The position numbers were made by a program, and so were the translations under genes. This document shows positions 1 to 7,076 of a stretch of DNA of 8,113 nucleotides, in pieces; position 1 is the first letter of the stretch; each line of letters begins with the position of its first letter. The notes under the pieces are model-generated. The model ran no database searches. It was given only the letters and a program-made list of their open reading frames with translations, and had not been told where the DNA came from. The stretch is from Desulfobacula sp. (GTDB taxonomy: Bacteria > Desulfobacterota > Desulfobacteria > Desulfobacterales > Desulfobacteraceae): positions 1 to 8,113 of the forward strand of contig JAGLNZ010000425.1 of the NCBI GenBank assembly GCA_023139225.1, in the 5' to 3' direction.

Positions 1-1301
1 TATTACGGCTGGAAGGGATAGAAAGCTTAGGTTCACCCATTGTTGTCTGCAATGAAGAACATCGGTTTATGACGGCTGAACAATTAAGGCAGATTAAGAT
101 TGATCCTCTTGCAATTATCCTGGAACCTGTGGGGAGAAATACGGCACCTGCCATCGCCCTTGCAGCTTTGAAGGCAATGGAAAACAAAGAAGACCCAATA
201 CTTTTAGTATTACCGGCGGATCATGTGATTGAAAAGGTCATGGAATTTCATACTGCTATACAGGCCGGTAAAAAATATGCTGAAAAAACAAATTTGATAA
301 CTTTCGGAATTATTCCAAGATCTCCTGAAACCGGGTATGGATATATAAAAAAAGGAGAATTACTGGAAAAGGATGCAGGCGCCTGCAAAATTGAGCGGTT
401 TGTTGAAAAACCGGATTTGGGAACGGCCAAAGAATATGTTGAGTCCGGATCATATTGCTGGAATTCAGGCATGTTCATGTTCCGGGCTTCTGCAATAATA
501 AATGAGCTTGAGAACCATGTACCGGATCTTATGGTGTCTTGTAAAAAAGCGATAACTTCAGGTGTTCAGGATCTTGATTTTTTCAGGCTGGGCCTTGAAA
601 TGTTTCAAAATATCCCTTCTGATTCCATTGATTATGCGGTAATGGAAAAAACGTCAAAAGGAATAATGATTCCTTTTGATGCAGGATGGAATGATTTAGG
701 ATCATTTGATGCTCTATGGCAGACGGGTAGAAAGGATAAGGACCTGAATGTTATAAAGGGAGATGTTCTGACCCATGATGTCAAAGAATCCTATATTAAT
801 TCTGAAAGCAGCCTGATTGCTGCCGTTGGTATTGAAAAATTTGTTATCGTGGAAACAAAGGATGCTATTTTGGTTTCTCCAAGAGACCGGGTTCAGGACG
901 TTAAAAAAATTGTCAAGAAATTAAAGGATCTCAACCGGGATGAATCTGTTACCCACAGAAAAGTTTACAGACCTTGGGGCAGTTATGAAACCATCGATAT
1001 TGAACCCAGGTTCCAGGTGAAAAGAATTACAGTAAAACCCGGAGCAAAGCTTTCGCTGCAAAAACATTTTCACCGCGCAGAACATTGGACGGTGGTTTCC
1101 GGGGCAGCCATCATCACCAAGGGTGAACAGCAGATCTTTCTTAAAGAAGATGAATCCACCTATATCCCTTTAGGAACTTTGCATAGATTAGAGAATCCCG
1201 GGAAAATTTCTTTGGAACTCATTGAAGTTCAGTCCGGCTCATACCTGGGTGAGGATGATATTGTCAGATTTGACGATGTTTACGGAAGAAAAAAGGATTG
1301 A
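1..1301 (+). CDS. Bifunctional mannose-1-phosphate guanylyltransferase / mannose-6-phosphate isomerase, 5'-truncated by the window edge
   Basis: The enzyme converts fructose-6-phosphate to mannose-6-phosphate (C-terminal isomerase) and mannose-1-phosphate plus GTP to GDP-mannose (N-terminal nucleotidyltransferase). It acts in the cytoplasm and feeds LPS or exopolysaccharide synthesis. The reading frame is open from base 3, and the 22 codons before the first in-frame ATG (69) encode family sequence (PIVVCNEEHRF), so that ATG is internal. Numbering from the Met at 69, I see EPVGRNTAPAIALAAL (19-34), LPADH (48-52), FVEKPD (111-116), WNSGMF (131-136) and DAGWNDLGSF (204-213) of the transferase. 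The cupin-type isomerase follows, with YRPWGSYE (300-307) and QKHFHRAEHW (331-340), the metal-binding type II PMI signature. About 432 residues are visible of a usual 470-480; the missing part would hold the GTP-binding GGxGxRLWP loop. Family (ManC/AlgA/CpsB type) is certain; the exact symbol is not. Confidence 0.95.
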   Translation, partial: LRLEGIESLGSPIVVCNEEHRFMTAEQLRQIKIDPLAIILEPVGRNTAPAIALAALKAMENKEDPILLVLPADHVIEKVMEFHTAIQAGKKYAEKTNLITFGIIPRSPETGYGYIKKGELLEKDAGACKIERFVEKPDLGTAKEYVESGSYCWNSGMFMFRASAIINELENHVPDLMVSCKKAITSGVQDLDFFRLGLEMFQNIPSDSIDYAVMEKTSKGIMIPFDAGWNDLGSFDALWQTGRKDKDLNVIKGDVLTHDVKESYINSESSLIAAVGIEKFVIVETKDAILVSPRDRVQDVKKIVKKLKDLNRDESVTHRKVYRPWGSYETIDIEPRFQVKRITVKPGAKLSLQKHFHRAEHWTVVSGAAIITKGEQQIFLKEDESTYIPLGTLHRLENPGKISLELIEVQSGSYLGEDDIVRFDDVYGRKKD

Positions 1302-1313
1302 TATAAAAAATGA

Positions 1314-1793
1314 TCAATTCGAATAGTCGCCCCGGTTGAATTTTATCTGTTCGACCTTTACGGTGGTCATCAATTGGGTGAGGATATCTTTTAAATCATT
1401 GCCGGGTATCGTATTCTCTTCAAACTCCTGTGCCAGGGTCTTTGTCTCGTTAAATACCTGTTCAAGGATATTGTAGGCCTGTTTTAAGGTTTTGTCAGGA
1501 TCTTGAAGCAAGGATGCATATGTTTCAAGCAAAGTTAAAGAAGCTGCAAGTTTTTTGTAAACTTCAATTTGGTTAAATTCAAGGTTTAATTGTTGTGTCT
1601 TAAAGGGGGCTTCAATTTCCCTAAGCCGTGCCGTTTCTTTCAAAGCAGTATTGCTGCTGCCTTCTTTAATTTGATTTGCCAGGATATCATCAAAGGAACC
1701 ATTTCTTTTTTGAGAGGATTTCTTCTGCTTGATATCCGGTTCAACCGAAGATATTTTATTAATGTTTGCTATTTTGGGATTAATTCCATTCAT
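1314..1793 (-). CDS. Small helical protein of unknown function
   Basis: I do not recognise this family with certainty. From the ATG at 1793 it is 159 residues: a polar, low-complexity N-terminus (about 1-35, Lys/Ser/Asn-rich), a short SFDDILANQI segment, then a mostly alpha-helical region (about 60-150) with a regular Leu pattern, ending in a charged KFNRGDY tail. There is no signal peptide, membrane segment or cysteine. An upstream in-frame TTG at 1826 would add 11 residues (MQYFLSLKSCF); I prefer the ATG because an AAAGAG purine stretch lies just upstream of it. The disordered head plus helical tail recalls small flagellar or secretion accessory proteins, but that is only an impression and no such gene lies nearby. 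It converges on the guanylyltransferase gene with 12 bases between stops and no visible terminator, and diverges from the yqgE-like gene. Confidence 0.75.
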   Translation of the reverse strand: MNGINPKIANINKISSVEPDIKQKKSSQKRNGSFDDILANQIKEGSSNTALKETARLREIEAPFKTQQLNLEFNQIEVYKKLAASLTLLETYASLLQDPDKTLKQAYNILEQVFNETKTLAQEFEENTIPGNDLKDILTQLMTTVKVEQIKFNRGDYSN

Positions 1794-1874
1794 AAAGCAG
1801 CTCTTTAGTGACAAAAAGTATTGCAAATCAAAGAAAAATATTTCAAACTACTCTTTCAATAAATATACGTAATC

Positions 1875-1880
1875 TATAAT
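1875..1880 (+). promoter_or_regulatory. Likely sigma-70 -10 box for the yqgE-like/dynamin-like pair
   Basis: A perfect TATAAT lies 32 bases before the ATG at 1913, inside the 119-base divergent intergenic region. The -35 is weak: TTTCAA at 1854-1859 gives a 15-base spacer, CTTTCA at 1853-1858 gives 16. The call therefore rests mainly on the -10 box and its position. Confidence 0.45.
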
Positions 1881-1901
1881 TGTAATGTCAAGATTAATTA
1901 C

Positions 1902-1905
1902 GGAG
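1902..1905 (+). promoter_or_regulatory. Shine-Dalgarno site for the yqgE-like gene
   Basis: GGAG lies 7 bases before the ATG at 1913 and fixes that start codon. Confidence 0.6.
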
Positions 1906-1912
1906 CCTGTTC

Positions 1913-2443
1913 ATGACTGATGACATATTACAAAATATGAAAGGAAAATTTCTGCTTGCCATACCGGGGCTTCCCGATCCCAATTTTGCCCAGACCGTGA
2001 CATGCATGTGTGAACATAATGAATCCGGTGCTCTCGGGTTTATCGTGAATAAAGTGCATCCGCTTCTAACAGGAAGGGAATTGTTTGAGGATTTGAATAT
2101 CACATGCGACAAGAGTGTAGATGCGCTTGAAATTTATCTTGGCGGGCCGGTACAGCCCAGCGGGGTGTTTGTCCTTCATGGTCCTCCCTTTGACTGGAAT
2201 GAAAGCCTGAAAGTTGCAGACTGGCTGGCTTTGAGTAATTCAAGAGATATCCTTGAGGCAATTGCGCTTCAAAAAGGCCCCAAATCCTTTATGATTATTC
2301 TAGGATGTGCGGGATGGGGGCCAATGCAACTGGATAATGAGTTGACTGATTCAGCCTGGTTGGCCTGTCCAATCTCTGAAGAAGTCATTTTTTTGACCGG
2401 TACGCAATTGAAATATGAAAAAGCCATGATGATGATATATTGA
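1913..2443 (+). CDS. YqgE/AlgH family protein (UPF0301, DUF179)
   Basis: This 176-residue cytoplasmic protein belongs to the widespread YqgE/AlgH family. AlgH was named from Pseudomonas as an alginate-related regulator, but the family's biochemical role is unsettled. The family signature is clear: LLAIPGLPDPNF (14-25), CEHNESGALGFIVNK (33-47), GGPVQ (77-81) and GCAGWGPMQLDNE (131-143), which corresponds to the usual G-AGW--GQLE-E motif. The C-terminus stops soon after the last strand and helix (ending AMMMIY), roughly ten residues shorter than many homologues; the following bases do not restore the missing tail in the same frame. The start is set by GGAG seven bases upstream. A dynamin-like GTPase begins 15 bases after the stop, so the two are probably co-transcribed. 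Confidence 0.92.
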   Translation: MTDDILQNMKGKFLLAIPGLPDPNFAQTVTCMCEHNESGALGFIVNKVHPLLTGRELFEDLNITCDKSVDALEIYLGGPVQPSGVFVLHGPPFDWNESLKVADWLALSNSRDILEAIALQKGPKSFMIILGCAGWGPMQLDNELTDSAWLACPISEEVIFLTGTQLKYEKAMMMIY

Positions 2444-2458
2444 TTTTTTCCTGCCAAA

Positions 2459-4693
2459 ATGATGACAAATAAAATAACGCCTTTAAATTCCATTGAAAAA
2501 ATAATTAATGATATCCTGACGATTTTTAAGCTGGTTGAACAAGTCCCGCAAATGAATGACAGCTCATTTAATGAGTATCAGGAAATTTGTCGGCATATTC
2601 CGGAGTATATCCGTTCCCGGCGCCTGAAAATAGCCGTTGTCGGGGTTATAAAGTCTGGAAAAAGTACATTTGTCAATTCTTTGGTTGGAAAGGAATTGGT
2701 GAAAAGAGGGGCCGGCGTTATCACCTCAATTACCACAAGAATTCAGAAAGGCAGGAAAAACCAGGCCAATCTTTATTTTAAATCCTGGGATGACATTAAT
2801 TCTCAATTACAAAAAGCCCTGTTATTATTTCCCGATGACGGTCTGGATAATAAATCAGGGAATAAATTGTTGGATGATTTTGATATCAGACGTAAAAAAG
2901 ACAGGGAATATTTAAAAAAAGTATATCAAACACTTATCAGTGATTTTCCTGTCACAAAAGAGGGTATCAGTCCTGAAACTCTTTTAATCAAACATGCACT
3001 TCTGGGGTTTGACACCTGCAAAAACCTGGTTCAGGCTGATGAAACCACCCTTTGTTATGAATCAAGAGAGTTTGATAAACACAAAATTTTTACGTCTGAT
3101 CCAAATATTGCTTTCTACGTCAAGGATGTCTGTCTTAATGTGTTTGGCAAAGTAATAGATCCAAATATAGAAATTGCCGATTGCCAGGGTGCGGATTCAA
3201 CCGACCCTGCCCAGTTGGCTCAAATTTTAACATATCTTGAGTCATCAAATCTGATTGTCTATTGCATCAGCTCTCGAACCGGGTTGAGGCAGTCTGATAT
3301 TACATTTTTAAAACAGATTAAAAATTTAGGCTTGCTTGATAATATTCTTTTTATCAATAATTGTGATTTAACCGAGCATGAAAATATTGATAATCTGATT
3401 AAAATAGAAACCGGTATTCGAGACAACCTTGAATTTTTAGAGATTCAACCCAAAATCTTTTCTTTTTCTTCTCTTTATAATCTTTTTTTAAAACTTGAAT
3501 CAAAATTGACTAAAAAGGATTTAAAAAGACTTAATTTATGGCGTGAAGAAAAAAAAATGGTTCAATACTGTGATTTAAAAACAGATGAATTTACTTCTTT
3601 TTTTAAACAGGTGATTGATAATAACCGATATGAACTTTTGATTTCAAATCATTTAAAGCGGCTTGGCATTATCATTGGGCAACTGGATCAACGGGCAGAT
3701 ATTTTCCTTGATTTGCTGTCTTCGGACAAACTAAAGGAAGATAAGGCCATAGAGAACTTAAGTCGCCTGCACCAAAATGCATCCCGTTTAGAATCCATTG
3801 TGTCAAATTCTATTAAAGGAGCTGTCTCCGGTTTAAAAGAGGAGATAGGATTAAATTTAAAAAAAGTTTTTGTTCAGGATGAAAAACTTATCTTAAAAAA
3901 AGCCCAAGACTATATTAGAACCGCCAGCCTTGATGTTGAACAATACAGATCCGTGGCAAAGGAATCAGGGTTTAACCAGATTTTATACTTATTGTTTCAG
4001 GATTTTAAACGCAAGCTGGATTTATATGTTATTGAAGAGATTAAGCCCCAATTAAAAAGCTTTGTTGAGGCTCAGGAAGAAAGAATCACATCATACTTTC
4101 AGTCTTTGTTTGATTCATATCAGATCGATTTGTTAAAACTCGATAATTATTTGCAATTTGAAGATGCATCCAAACTAACACAACAACAAAACGATTTTAC
4201 TGCTTCTGTGGATATTAATAATATAAAAAAAATAATAGGCCTTCAATTACCGGCCAGGGTTTTTGAGGCACAATACACACCCAGAATCAAGGCCAATATA
4301 ATCACGGGTTTTTGCCTGCAAACACTGTCGCAAATATTTTTTGCATTATCTAATTCAAGATCCGGATTTTCATTTTCTCCCGGCCTGGAGAAAGCAGTCG
4401 TGAAAATTAAAAAAGAAAACCAAAAGGTCATAAAAGATCAATTTGAACAATACCACATAAGCCTGAGAAAAGACTATTTCCTGCCTTTGATTGATGCTGC
4501 CACAAGGGATTTCAAAGAAAAAATAAATGAACGTTTTGGCCGGTATCATTCTTTTAAAGAAGAGATTGAGCATGTTTTTAGCTTAAAACATTCGGAAAAA
4601 AAAGGTCAAAAAAAGAAAGTATTATCTATAAAACAGCGAATTCAAACGGTGGCGGGTGACTTGGCATCATACTCAGAAATATCATGGAAATAA
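2459..4693 (+). CDS. Dynamin-like large GTPase
   Basis: A 744-residue protein with an N-terminal dynamin-type GTPase domain (about 50-390) and a long, mostly helical remainder. Visible motifs are the P-loop GVIKSGKST (62-70), a G2 region with conserved threonines (ITSITTR, 88-94), G3 DCQG (241-244) and a diverged G4 INNCD (299-303), in which the usual N/TKxD lysine is Asn. Residues 110-215 form an insert between G2 and G3, common in bacterial dynamin-like proteins. The stretch after 390 is rich in Lys, Glu and Leu and fits the neck/stalk bundle; 611-630 is its most hydrophobic part and could be a membrane paddle, but no clear transmembrane helix is present. Bacterial members remodel or repair membranes; that role is inferred here. 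No Shine-Dalgarno precedes the tandem ATGATG start, so coupling to the upstream gene is plausible. The C-terminus is basic (KKGQKKK). Confidence 0.85.
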   Translation: MMTNKITPLNSIEKIINDILTIFKLVEQVPQMNDSSFNEYQEICRHIPEYIRSRRLKIAVVGVIKSGKSTFVNSLVGKELVKRGAGVITSITTRIQKGRKNQANLYFKSWDDINSQLQKALLLFPDDGLDNKSGNKLLDDFDIRRKKDREYLKKVYQTLISDFPVTKEGISPETLLIKHALLGFDTCKNLVQADETTLCYESREFDKHKIFTSDPNIAFYVKDVCLNVFGKVIDPNIEIADCQGADSTDPAQLAQILTYLESSNLIVYCISSRTGLRQSDITFLKQIKNLGLLDNILFINNCDLTEHENIDNLIKIETGIRDNLEFLEIQPKIFSFSSLYNLFLKLESKLTKKDLKRLNLWREEKKMVQYCDLKTDEFTSFFKQVIDNNRYELLISNHLKRLGIIIGQLDQRADIFLDLLSSDKLKEDKAIENLSRLHQNASRLESIVSNSIKGAVSGLKEEIGLNLKKVFVQDEKLILKKAQDYIRTASLDVEQYRSVAKESGFNQILYLLFQDFKRKLDLYVIEEIKPQLKSFVEAQEERITSYFQSLFDSYQIDLLKLDNYLQFEDASKLTQQQNDFTASVDINNIKKIIGLQLPARVFEAQYTPRIKANIITGFCLQTLSQIFFALSNSRSGFSFSPGLEKAVVKIKKENQKVIKDQFEQYHISLRKDYFLPLIDAATRDFKEKINERFGRYHSFKEEIEHVFSLKHSEKKGQKKKVLSIKQRIQTVAGDLASYSEISWK

Positions 4694-4708
4694 GTTTTAA
4701 GAAAACTA

Positions 4709-4736
4709 TTGAAAAATAAAAAATATATGATATTAC
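4709..4736 (+). promoter_or_regulatory. Possible sigma-70 promoter for the duplicated-motif/receiver pair
   Basis: TTGAAA (4709-4714), a 16-base spacer and TATTAC (4731-4736) lie in the gap after the dynamin-like gene. It is followed by an imperfect inverted repeat at 4740-4758 (GTAACTA, 5-base loop, TAGTAAC, one mismatched pair) where transcription would begin. The background is very AT-rich, so chance matches are likely. Confidence 0.35.
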
Positions 4737-4782
4737 AGGGTAACTATTTTCTAGTAACTTTACTTAAAAAAAAGTGCAGGCA

Positions 4783-5181
4783 ATGAAAATATACGGTTCA
4801 AATAATAAGCAAATGCACCAGATGAATGAAAACGAGGTTTTTCTTTTGCGCCTTCACCTTTTAATCGTAATTGTCAAAGCTTCCCTGAAGGGTTATCCCA
4901 TTGGAAAGTTCAGAAAGAAAGCCGCCCTTGACATTGTATCCTCTGTTCACAAACTCATTTCAAATCTTGATATATCATTTTTAAACCTGAATACATCTTC
5001 ACACCTTTTTAAGGAAAGGGTGAAGCTTTTAAGTGTAATGGGTACCGCCATCATCAGTGAAGACTATCCATTGGGAATTCACAGAAGACAAGCTGTGCTG
5101 GATAATATTGAGATGATCACCGAGTATGCTTTCCCCCAAAAAAATCTGAAATTATTCCATGAGGTACTCAAAGTAGCATAA
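4783..5181 (+). CDS. Small protein with an internally duplicated YP-G-R-A-LD motif, unknown function
   Basis: I do not recognise a named family. The 132-residue product contains two diverged copies of one unit. Copy 1 (about 24-59) has LL, then YPIGKFRKKAALD (38-50). Copy 2 (about 82-115) has LL, then YPLGIHRRQAVLD (95-107). The Y, P, G, R, A, L and D positions match at a constant offset of 57 residues, each followed by a helix. There is no signal peptide or transmembrane segment. The start is uncertain: a GTG at 4774 would add three residues, and neither has a good Shine-Dalgarno. The receiver gene starts 22 bases downstream behind a strong ribosome site, so the two form an operon and this protein could be the receiver's partner or output; that is inference. 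Confidence 0.75.
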   Translation: MKIYGSNNKQMHQMNENEVFLLRLHLLIVIVKASLKGYPIGKFRKKAALDIVSSVHKLISNLDISFLNLNTSSHLFKERVKLLSVMGTAIISEDYPLGIHRRQAVLDNIEMITEYAFPQKNLKLFHEVLKVA

Positions 5182-5189
5182 TATTTTTC

Positions 5190-5196
5190 AAGGAGG
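5190..5196 (+). promoter_or_regulatory. Strong Shine-Dalgarno site of the receiver gene
   Basis: AAGGAGG lies 7 bases before the ATG at 5204. It is the strongest ribosome-binding site in the window and suggests the receiver is made in larger amounts than the upstream protein. Confidence 0.75.
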
Positions 5197-5203
5197 TTTT
5201 ATC

Positions 5204-5578
5204 ATGATTAGCAATGTTAAGATACTGGTTGTTGATGATGATACCCTGATCAAAAATTTAACGGTAACTGCGTTGACGTATTGTGTGAACAGGGAAGTAA
5301 AATCCTTTGATAACGCGATACTTGCCTGGGAGTATATCAATCAGGGCAATGAGGTTGATATCGTGATTTCAGATGTTGACATGCCGGATATGAACGGATT
5401 TGAATTGATGAGCAAGGTCAGGGAAAAATACCCGGAGAAAATTTTTATCATCATGTCCGGTGTGTCGGACTATGAGCGAAGATCACAAAAGGCCGGAGCA
5501 GATGCATTTTTAGCAAAACCCTTTGAAATCAACGATCTTTTCAGTATTGTTCAATACTTTGTTGTTGACCGGGCTTAA
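5204..5578 (+). CDS. Single-domain response regulator (CheY-like receiver)
   Basis: A 124-residue protein that is only a receiver domain, with no DNA-binding or enzymatic output, so it must act by protein contact or phosphotransfer. All key residues are present: the acidic pocket DDD (11-13), phospho-acceptor Asp57 in VISDVDMPDMNG, Ser85 (FIIMSG) at the switch Thr/Ser position, and Lys105 in the AKPF motif. The usual aromatic switch position falls near the AFLAKPF stretch. No histidine kinase is encoded in the window, so its phosphate donor is elsewhere. It follows the duplicated-motif gene by 22 bases, and its stop overlaps that of the convergent HD gene. Being stand-alone does not make it a chemotaxis CheY. 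Confidence 0.92.
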   Translation: MISNVKILVVDDDTLIKNLTVTALTYCVNREVKSFDNAILAWEYINQGNEVDIVISDVDMPDMNGFELMSKVREKYPEKIFIIMSGVSDYERRSQKAGADAFLAKPFEINDLFSIVQYFVVDRA

Positions 5579-6144
5579 GCATAGTCCTCTTTTTTAATTT
5601 CGTTGTCAACGTATTCGGATAATTGGTCCGGGGTTATATCAAGGTTGCAGAAAAGTTTGTTTTCCAGGTTCAAGGTGTTTGCCCACATGATTTGAATACG
5701 GTCTTTAAACTCTTTTCTGGTTCCATACCGTAATTTGATATATTCAAGCCTTTTATTTAAGGACACCACCTTATCATGCAATACCCTTTTATCAGAATAA
5801 TTGACTATTTCCTGCTCCGAAGCAGGCGAATCGTTTCCATAGGAATCCAGAATAACGTGCTGACGTATGATATCCCCTACTTCGGGATATCCAAGCTTGG
5901 TTAACATCAGGCCGCCTGTTTCGGAATGGCTCTCTTTTGTATCAAAGCTTCTGGTTTTTGTGATATCGTGAAGCAAAGCTGCTGAAGTGGCCAGTCGGGT
6001 ATCAAGATTGGGAAAGTGGTTTTTAAGTTTTAGACATAAGAATAGTGCAATATTGGAAACCATGATAGAGTGATCAATAATATGATCCATCATATCCATC
6101 TTTTTTATCAGTTTAAAACATTCTGTTTTAGATGGTATGTTCAT
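5575..6144 (-). CDS. HD-domain phosphohydrolase (HDIG-like)
   Basis: A 189-residue cytoplasmic protein that is essentially one HD domain, the metal-dependent phosphohydrolase fold acting on nucleotides or other phosphate esters; the substrate cannot be read from sequence. Metal ligands appear in order: His25 (HSIMVS), His59-Asp60 (LLHDITK), His73 (HSETGG), His96 (RQHV) and Asp118 (YSDKRV). This complete HD set makes an active enzyme likely. The spacing resembles small HDIG-type proteins rather than HD-GYP c-di-GMP phosphodiesterases, because no GYP motif is present. The C-terminal part (about 125-185) is helical and charged. AGGGG upstream supports the ATG at 6144. The gene is divergent from the cpYpsA operon and its stop overlaps the receiver gene's stop by four bases (TTAA). 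Confidence 0.88.
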   Translation of the reverse strand: MNIPSKTECFKLIKKMDMMDHIIDHSIMVSNIALFLCLKLKNHFPNLDTRLATSAALLHDITKTRSFDTKESHSETGGLMLTKLGYPEVGDIIRQHVILDSYGNDSPASEQEIVNYSDKRVLHDKVVSLNKRLEYIKLRYGTRKEFKDRIQIMWANTLNLENKLFCNLDITPDQLSEYVDNEIKKEDYA

Positions 6145-6147
6145 AGA

Positions 6148-6152
6148 CCCCT
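6148..6152 (-). promoter_or_regulatory. Shine-Dalgarno site of the HD-domain gene
   Basis: Minus-strand AGGGG stands 3 bases before the ATG at 6144 (the purine run is followed by TCT). A minus-strand TATAAT at 6172-6177 could be its -10 box, but no good -35 accompanies it. Confidence 0.45.
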
Positions 6153-6192
6153 AATATAATCAGGTTAAATTATTATAAATGATAAAATAGTA

Positions 6193-6220
6193 TTGAAGTT
6201 ATACCCCTTACTGTTATTAT
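6193..6220 (+). promoter_or_regulatory. Likely sigma-70 promoter of the cpYpsA-rhomboid operon
   Basis: TTGAAG (6193-6198), a 16-base spacer and TATTAT (6215-6220) lie in the 113-base divergent gap, which would put the transcript start about 30 bases before the ATG at 6258. That ATG has only a distant AAAGG (6237-6241) as ribosome site, so initiation may be weak. Confidence 0.45.
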
Positions 6221-6257
6221 AGAAAAGGATTTTCTTAAAGGCAGTGATAAGATTAAA

Positions 6258-7076
6258 ATGTTAAAAATTATTATTTCAGGCGGACAGACCGGGGCGGACA
6301 GAGCAGCACTTGATGTTGCCATTAAATTCAATATTGAACATGGCGGATGGATTCCAAAGGGCCGAAGGACGGAAAAAGGGCCTTTGCCGATGAAATATCA
6401 ATTGAATGAAATGGATACAAGTGATTACAGGGAAAGAACAAGGCAGAATATCATTGATTCCCATGGTACCGTTATTATTTCACGTGGCAAACTCACCGGG
6501 GGCTCTATGCTTACCCGGAGTTTTGCAAAAGATGCCGGCAGACCGAATTGTTATCTTGATTTGTTAAAGACTGATGAATTTGAGTCAGCCATTATTTTAA
6601 AATCTTTTATCATGGAAAATGAAATTCAAATTTTGAATGTAGCAGGCCCCAGACTGAGCCATCATCCAGGGATTTACATGGATGTAAAAACGATTCTTGA
6701 AACCATGCTCTACCTGATTTTTATGGATACACGCCAAGACCAGCTTTTCAAAGAACACATTCCAACAGGCCTCATTAAAGAGGATTTTCCTCAAACCACA
6801 GAAGAAGCTGTTGACTTGATTTGTGAAGATTTACCATTAAAAACTAAAACGTTTATTGCAAAATTAGAAGACCATGACATCCATATGCTTTATTTTACCA
6901 TGCTGGAATATGTAAGACGCAGGACCGGATTTGATATGGAAAACAAAAAACTTTTTAAGGATTGTTTCGATGGGATGGAAGATGACAGGTGTACCATTGA
7001 AGATGCAGTTATGCAGATTTTAAAACTATTAAAACAGTATCTTGAAAAAGATCATATATTGAGAATGGTGAAATGA
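6258..7076 (+). CDS. Circularly permuted YpsA (molybdenum-carrier-like) protein with an extra C-terminal domain
   Basis: Residues 1-155 match the cpYpsA / putative molybdenum carrier family of the SLOG (LOG/DprA-like) nucleotide- or ligand-binding superfamily. Visible motifs are SGGQTGADRAALD (7-19), GGWIPKGRRTEKGPLP (29-44), TVIISRGKLTGGS (71-83) and NVAGPR (127-132). Family members are usually about 150 residues; this one has 272. The extra C-terminal part (about 175-265) starts FPQTTEEAVDLI and continues through a helical region (YVRRRTGFD near 218-226). It resembles the DUF6794-type domain of short helical proteins; this is my reading from memory and only moderately sure. Despite the family name, molybdenum binding is not general, and relatives are proposed to sense nucleotide-derived ligands. 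Its TGA overlaps the ATG of the rhomboid gene (ATGA), implying translational coupling. Confidence 0.85.
   Translation: MLKIIISGGQTGADRAALDVAIKFNIEHGGWIPKGRRTEKGPLPMKYQLNEMDTSDYRERTRQNIIDSHGTVIISRGKLTGGSMLTRSFAKDAGRPNCYLDLLKTDEFESAIILKSFIMENEIQILNVAGPRLSHHPGIYMDVKTILETMLYLIFMDTRQDQLFKEHIPTGLIKEDFPQTTEEAVDLICEDLPLKTKTFIAKLEDHDIHMLYFTMLEYVRRRTGFDMENKKLFKDCFDGMEDDRCTIEDAVMQILKLLKQYLEKDHILRMVK

Noticed and set aside
69..71. ATG at 69 as the start of the guanylyltransferase/isomerase
   Set aside because: The frame is open back to base 3 and the upstream codons encode conserved family sequence (PIVVCNEEHRF), so this Met is internal.
1302..1313. Terminator between the convergent guanylyltransferase and small-protein genes
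   Set aside because: Only 12 AT-rich bases are present and no hairpin can be drawn.
1590..1808. Plus-strand open frame opposite the small helical protein
   Set aside because: The product is Phe/Ile/Cys-rich with no family resemblance or ribosome site; the minus-strand frame is longer and has a sensible soluble composition.
4693..4707. Perfect short inverted repeat AGTTTT-AAG-AAAACT after the dynamin-like gene as a terminator
   Set aside because: The stem is only six mostly A-T pairs and no T-run follows, so it would not form a stable intrinsic terminator.
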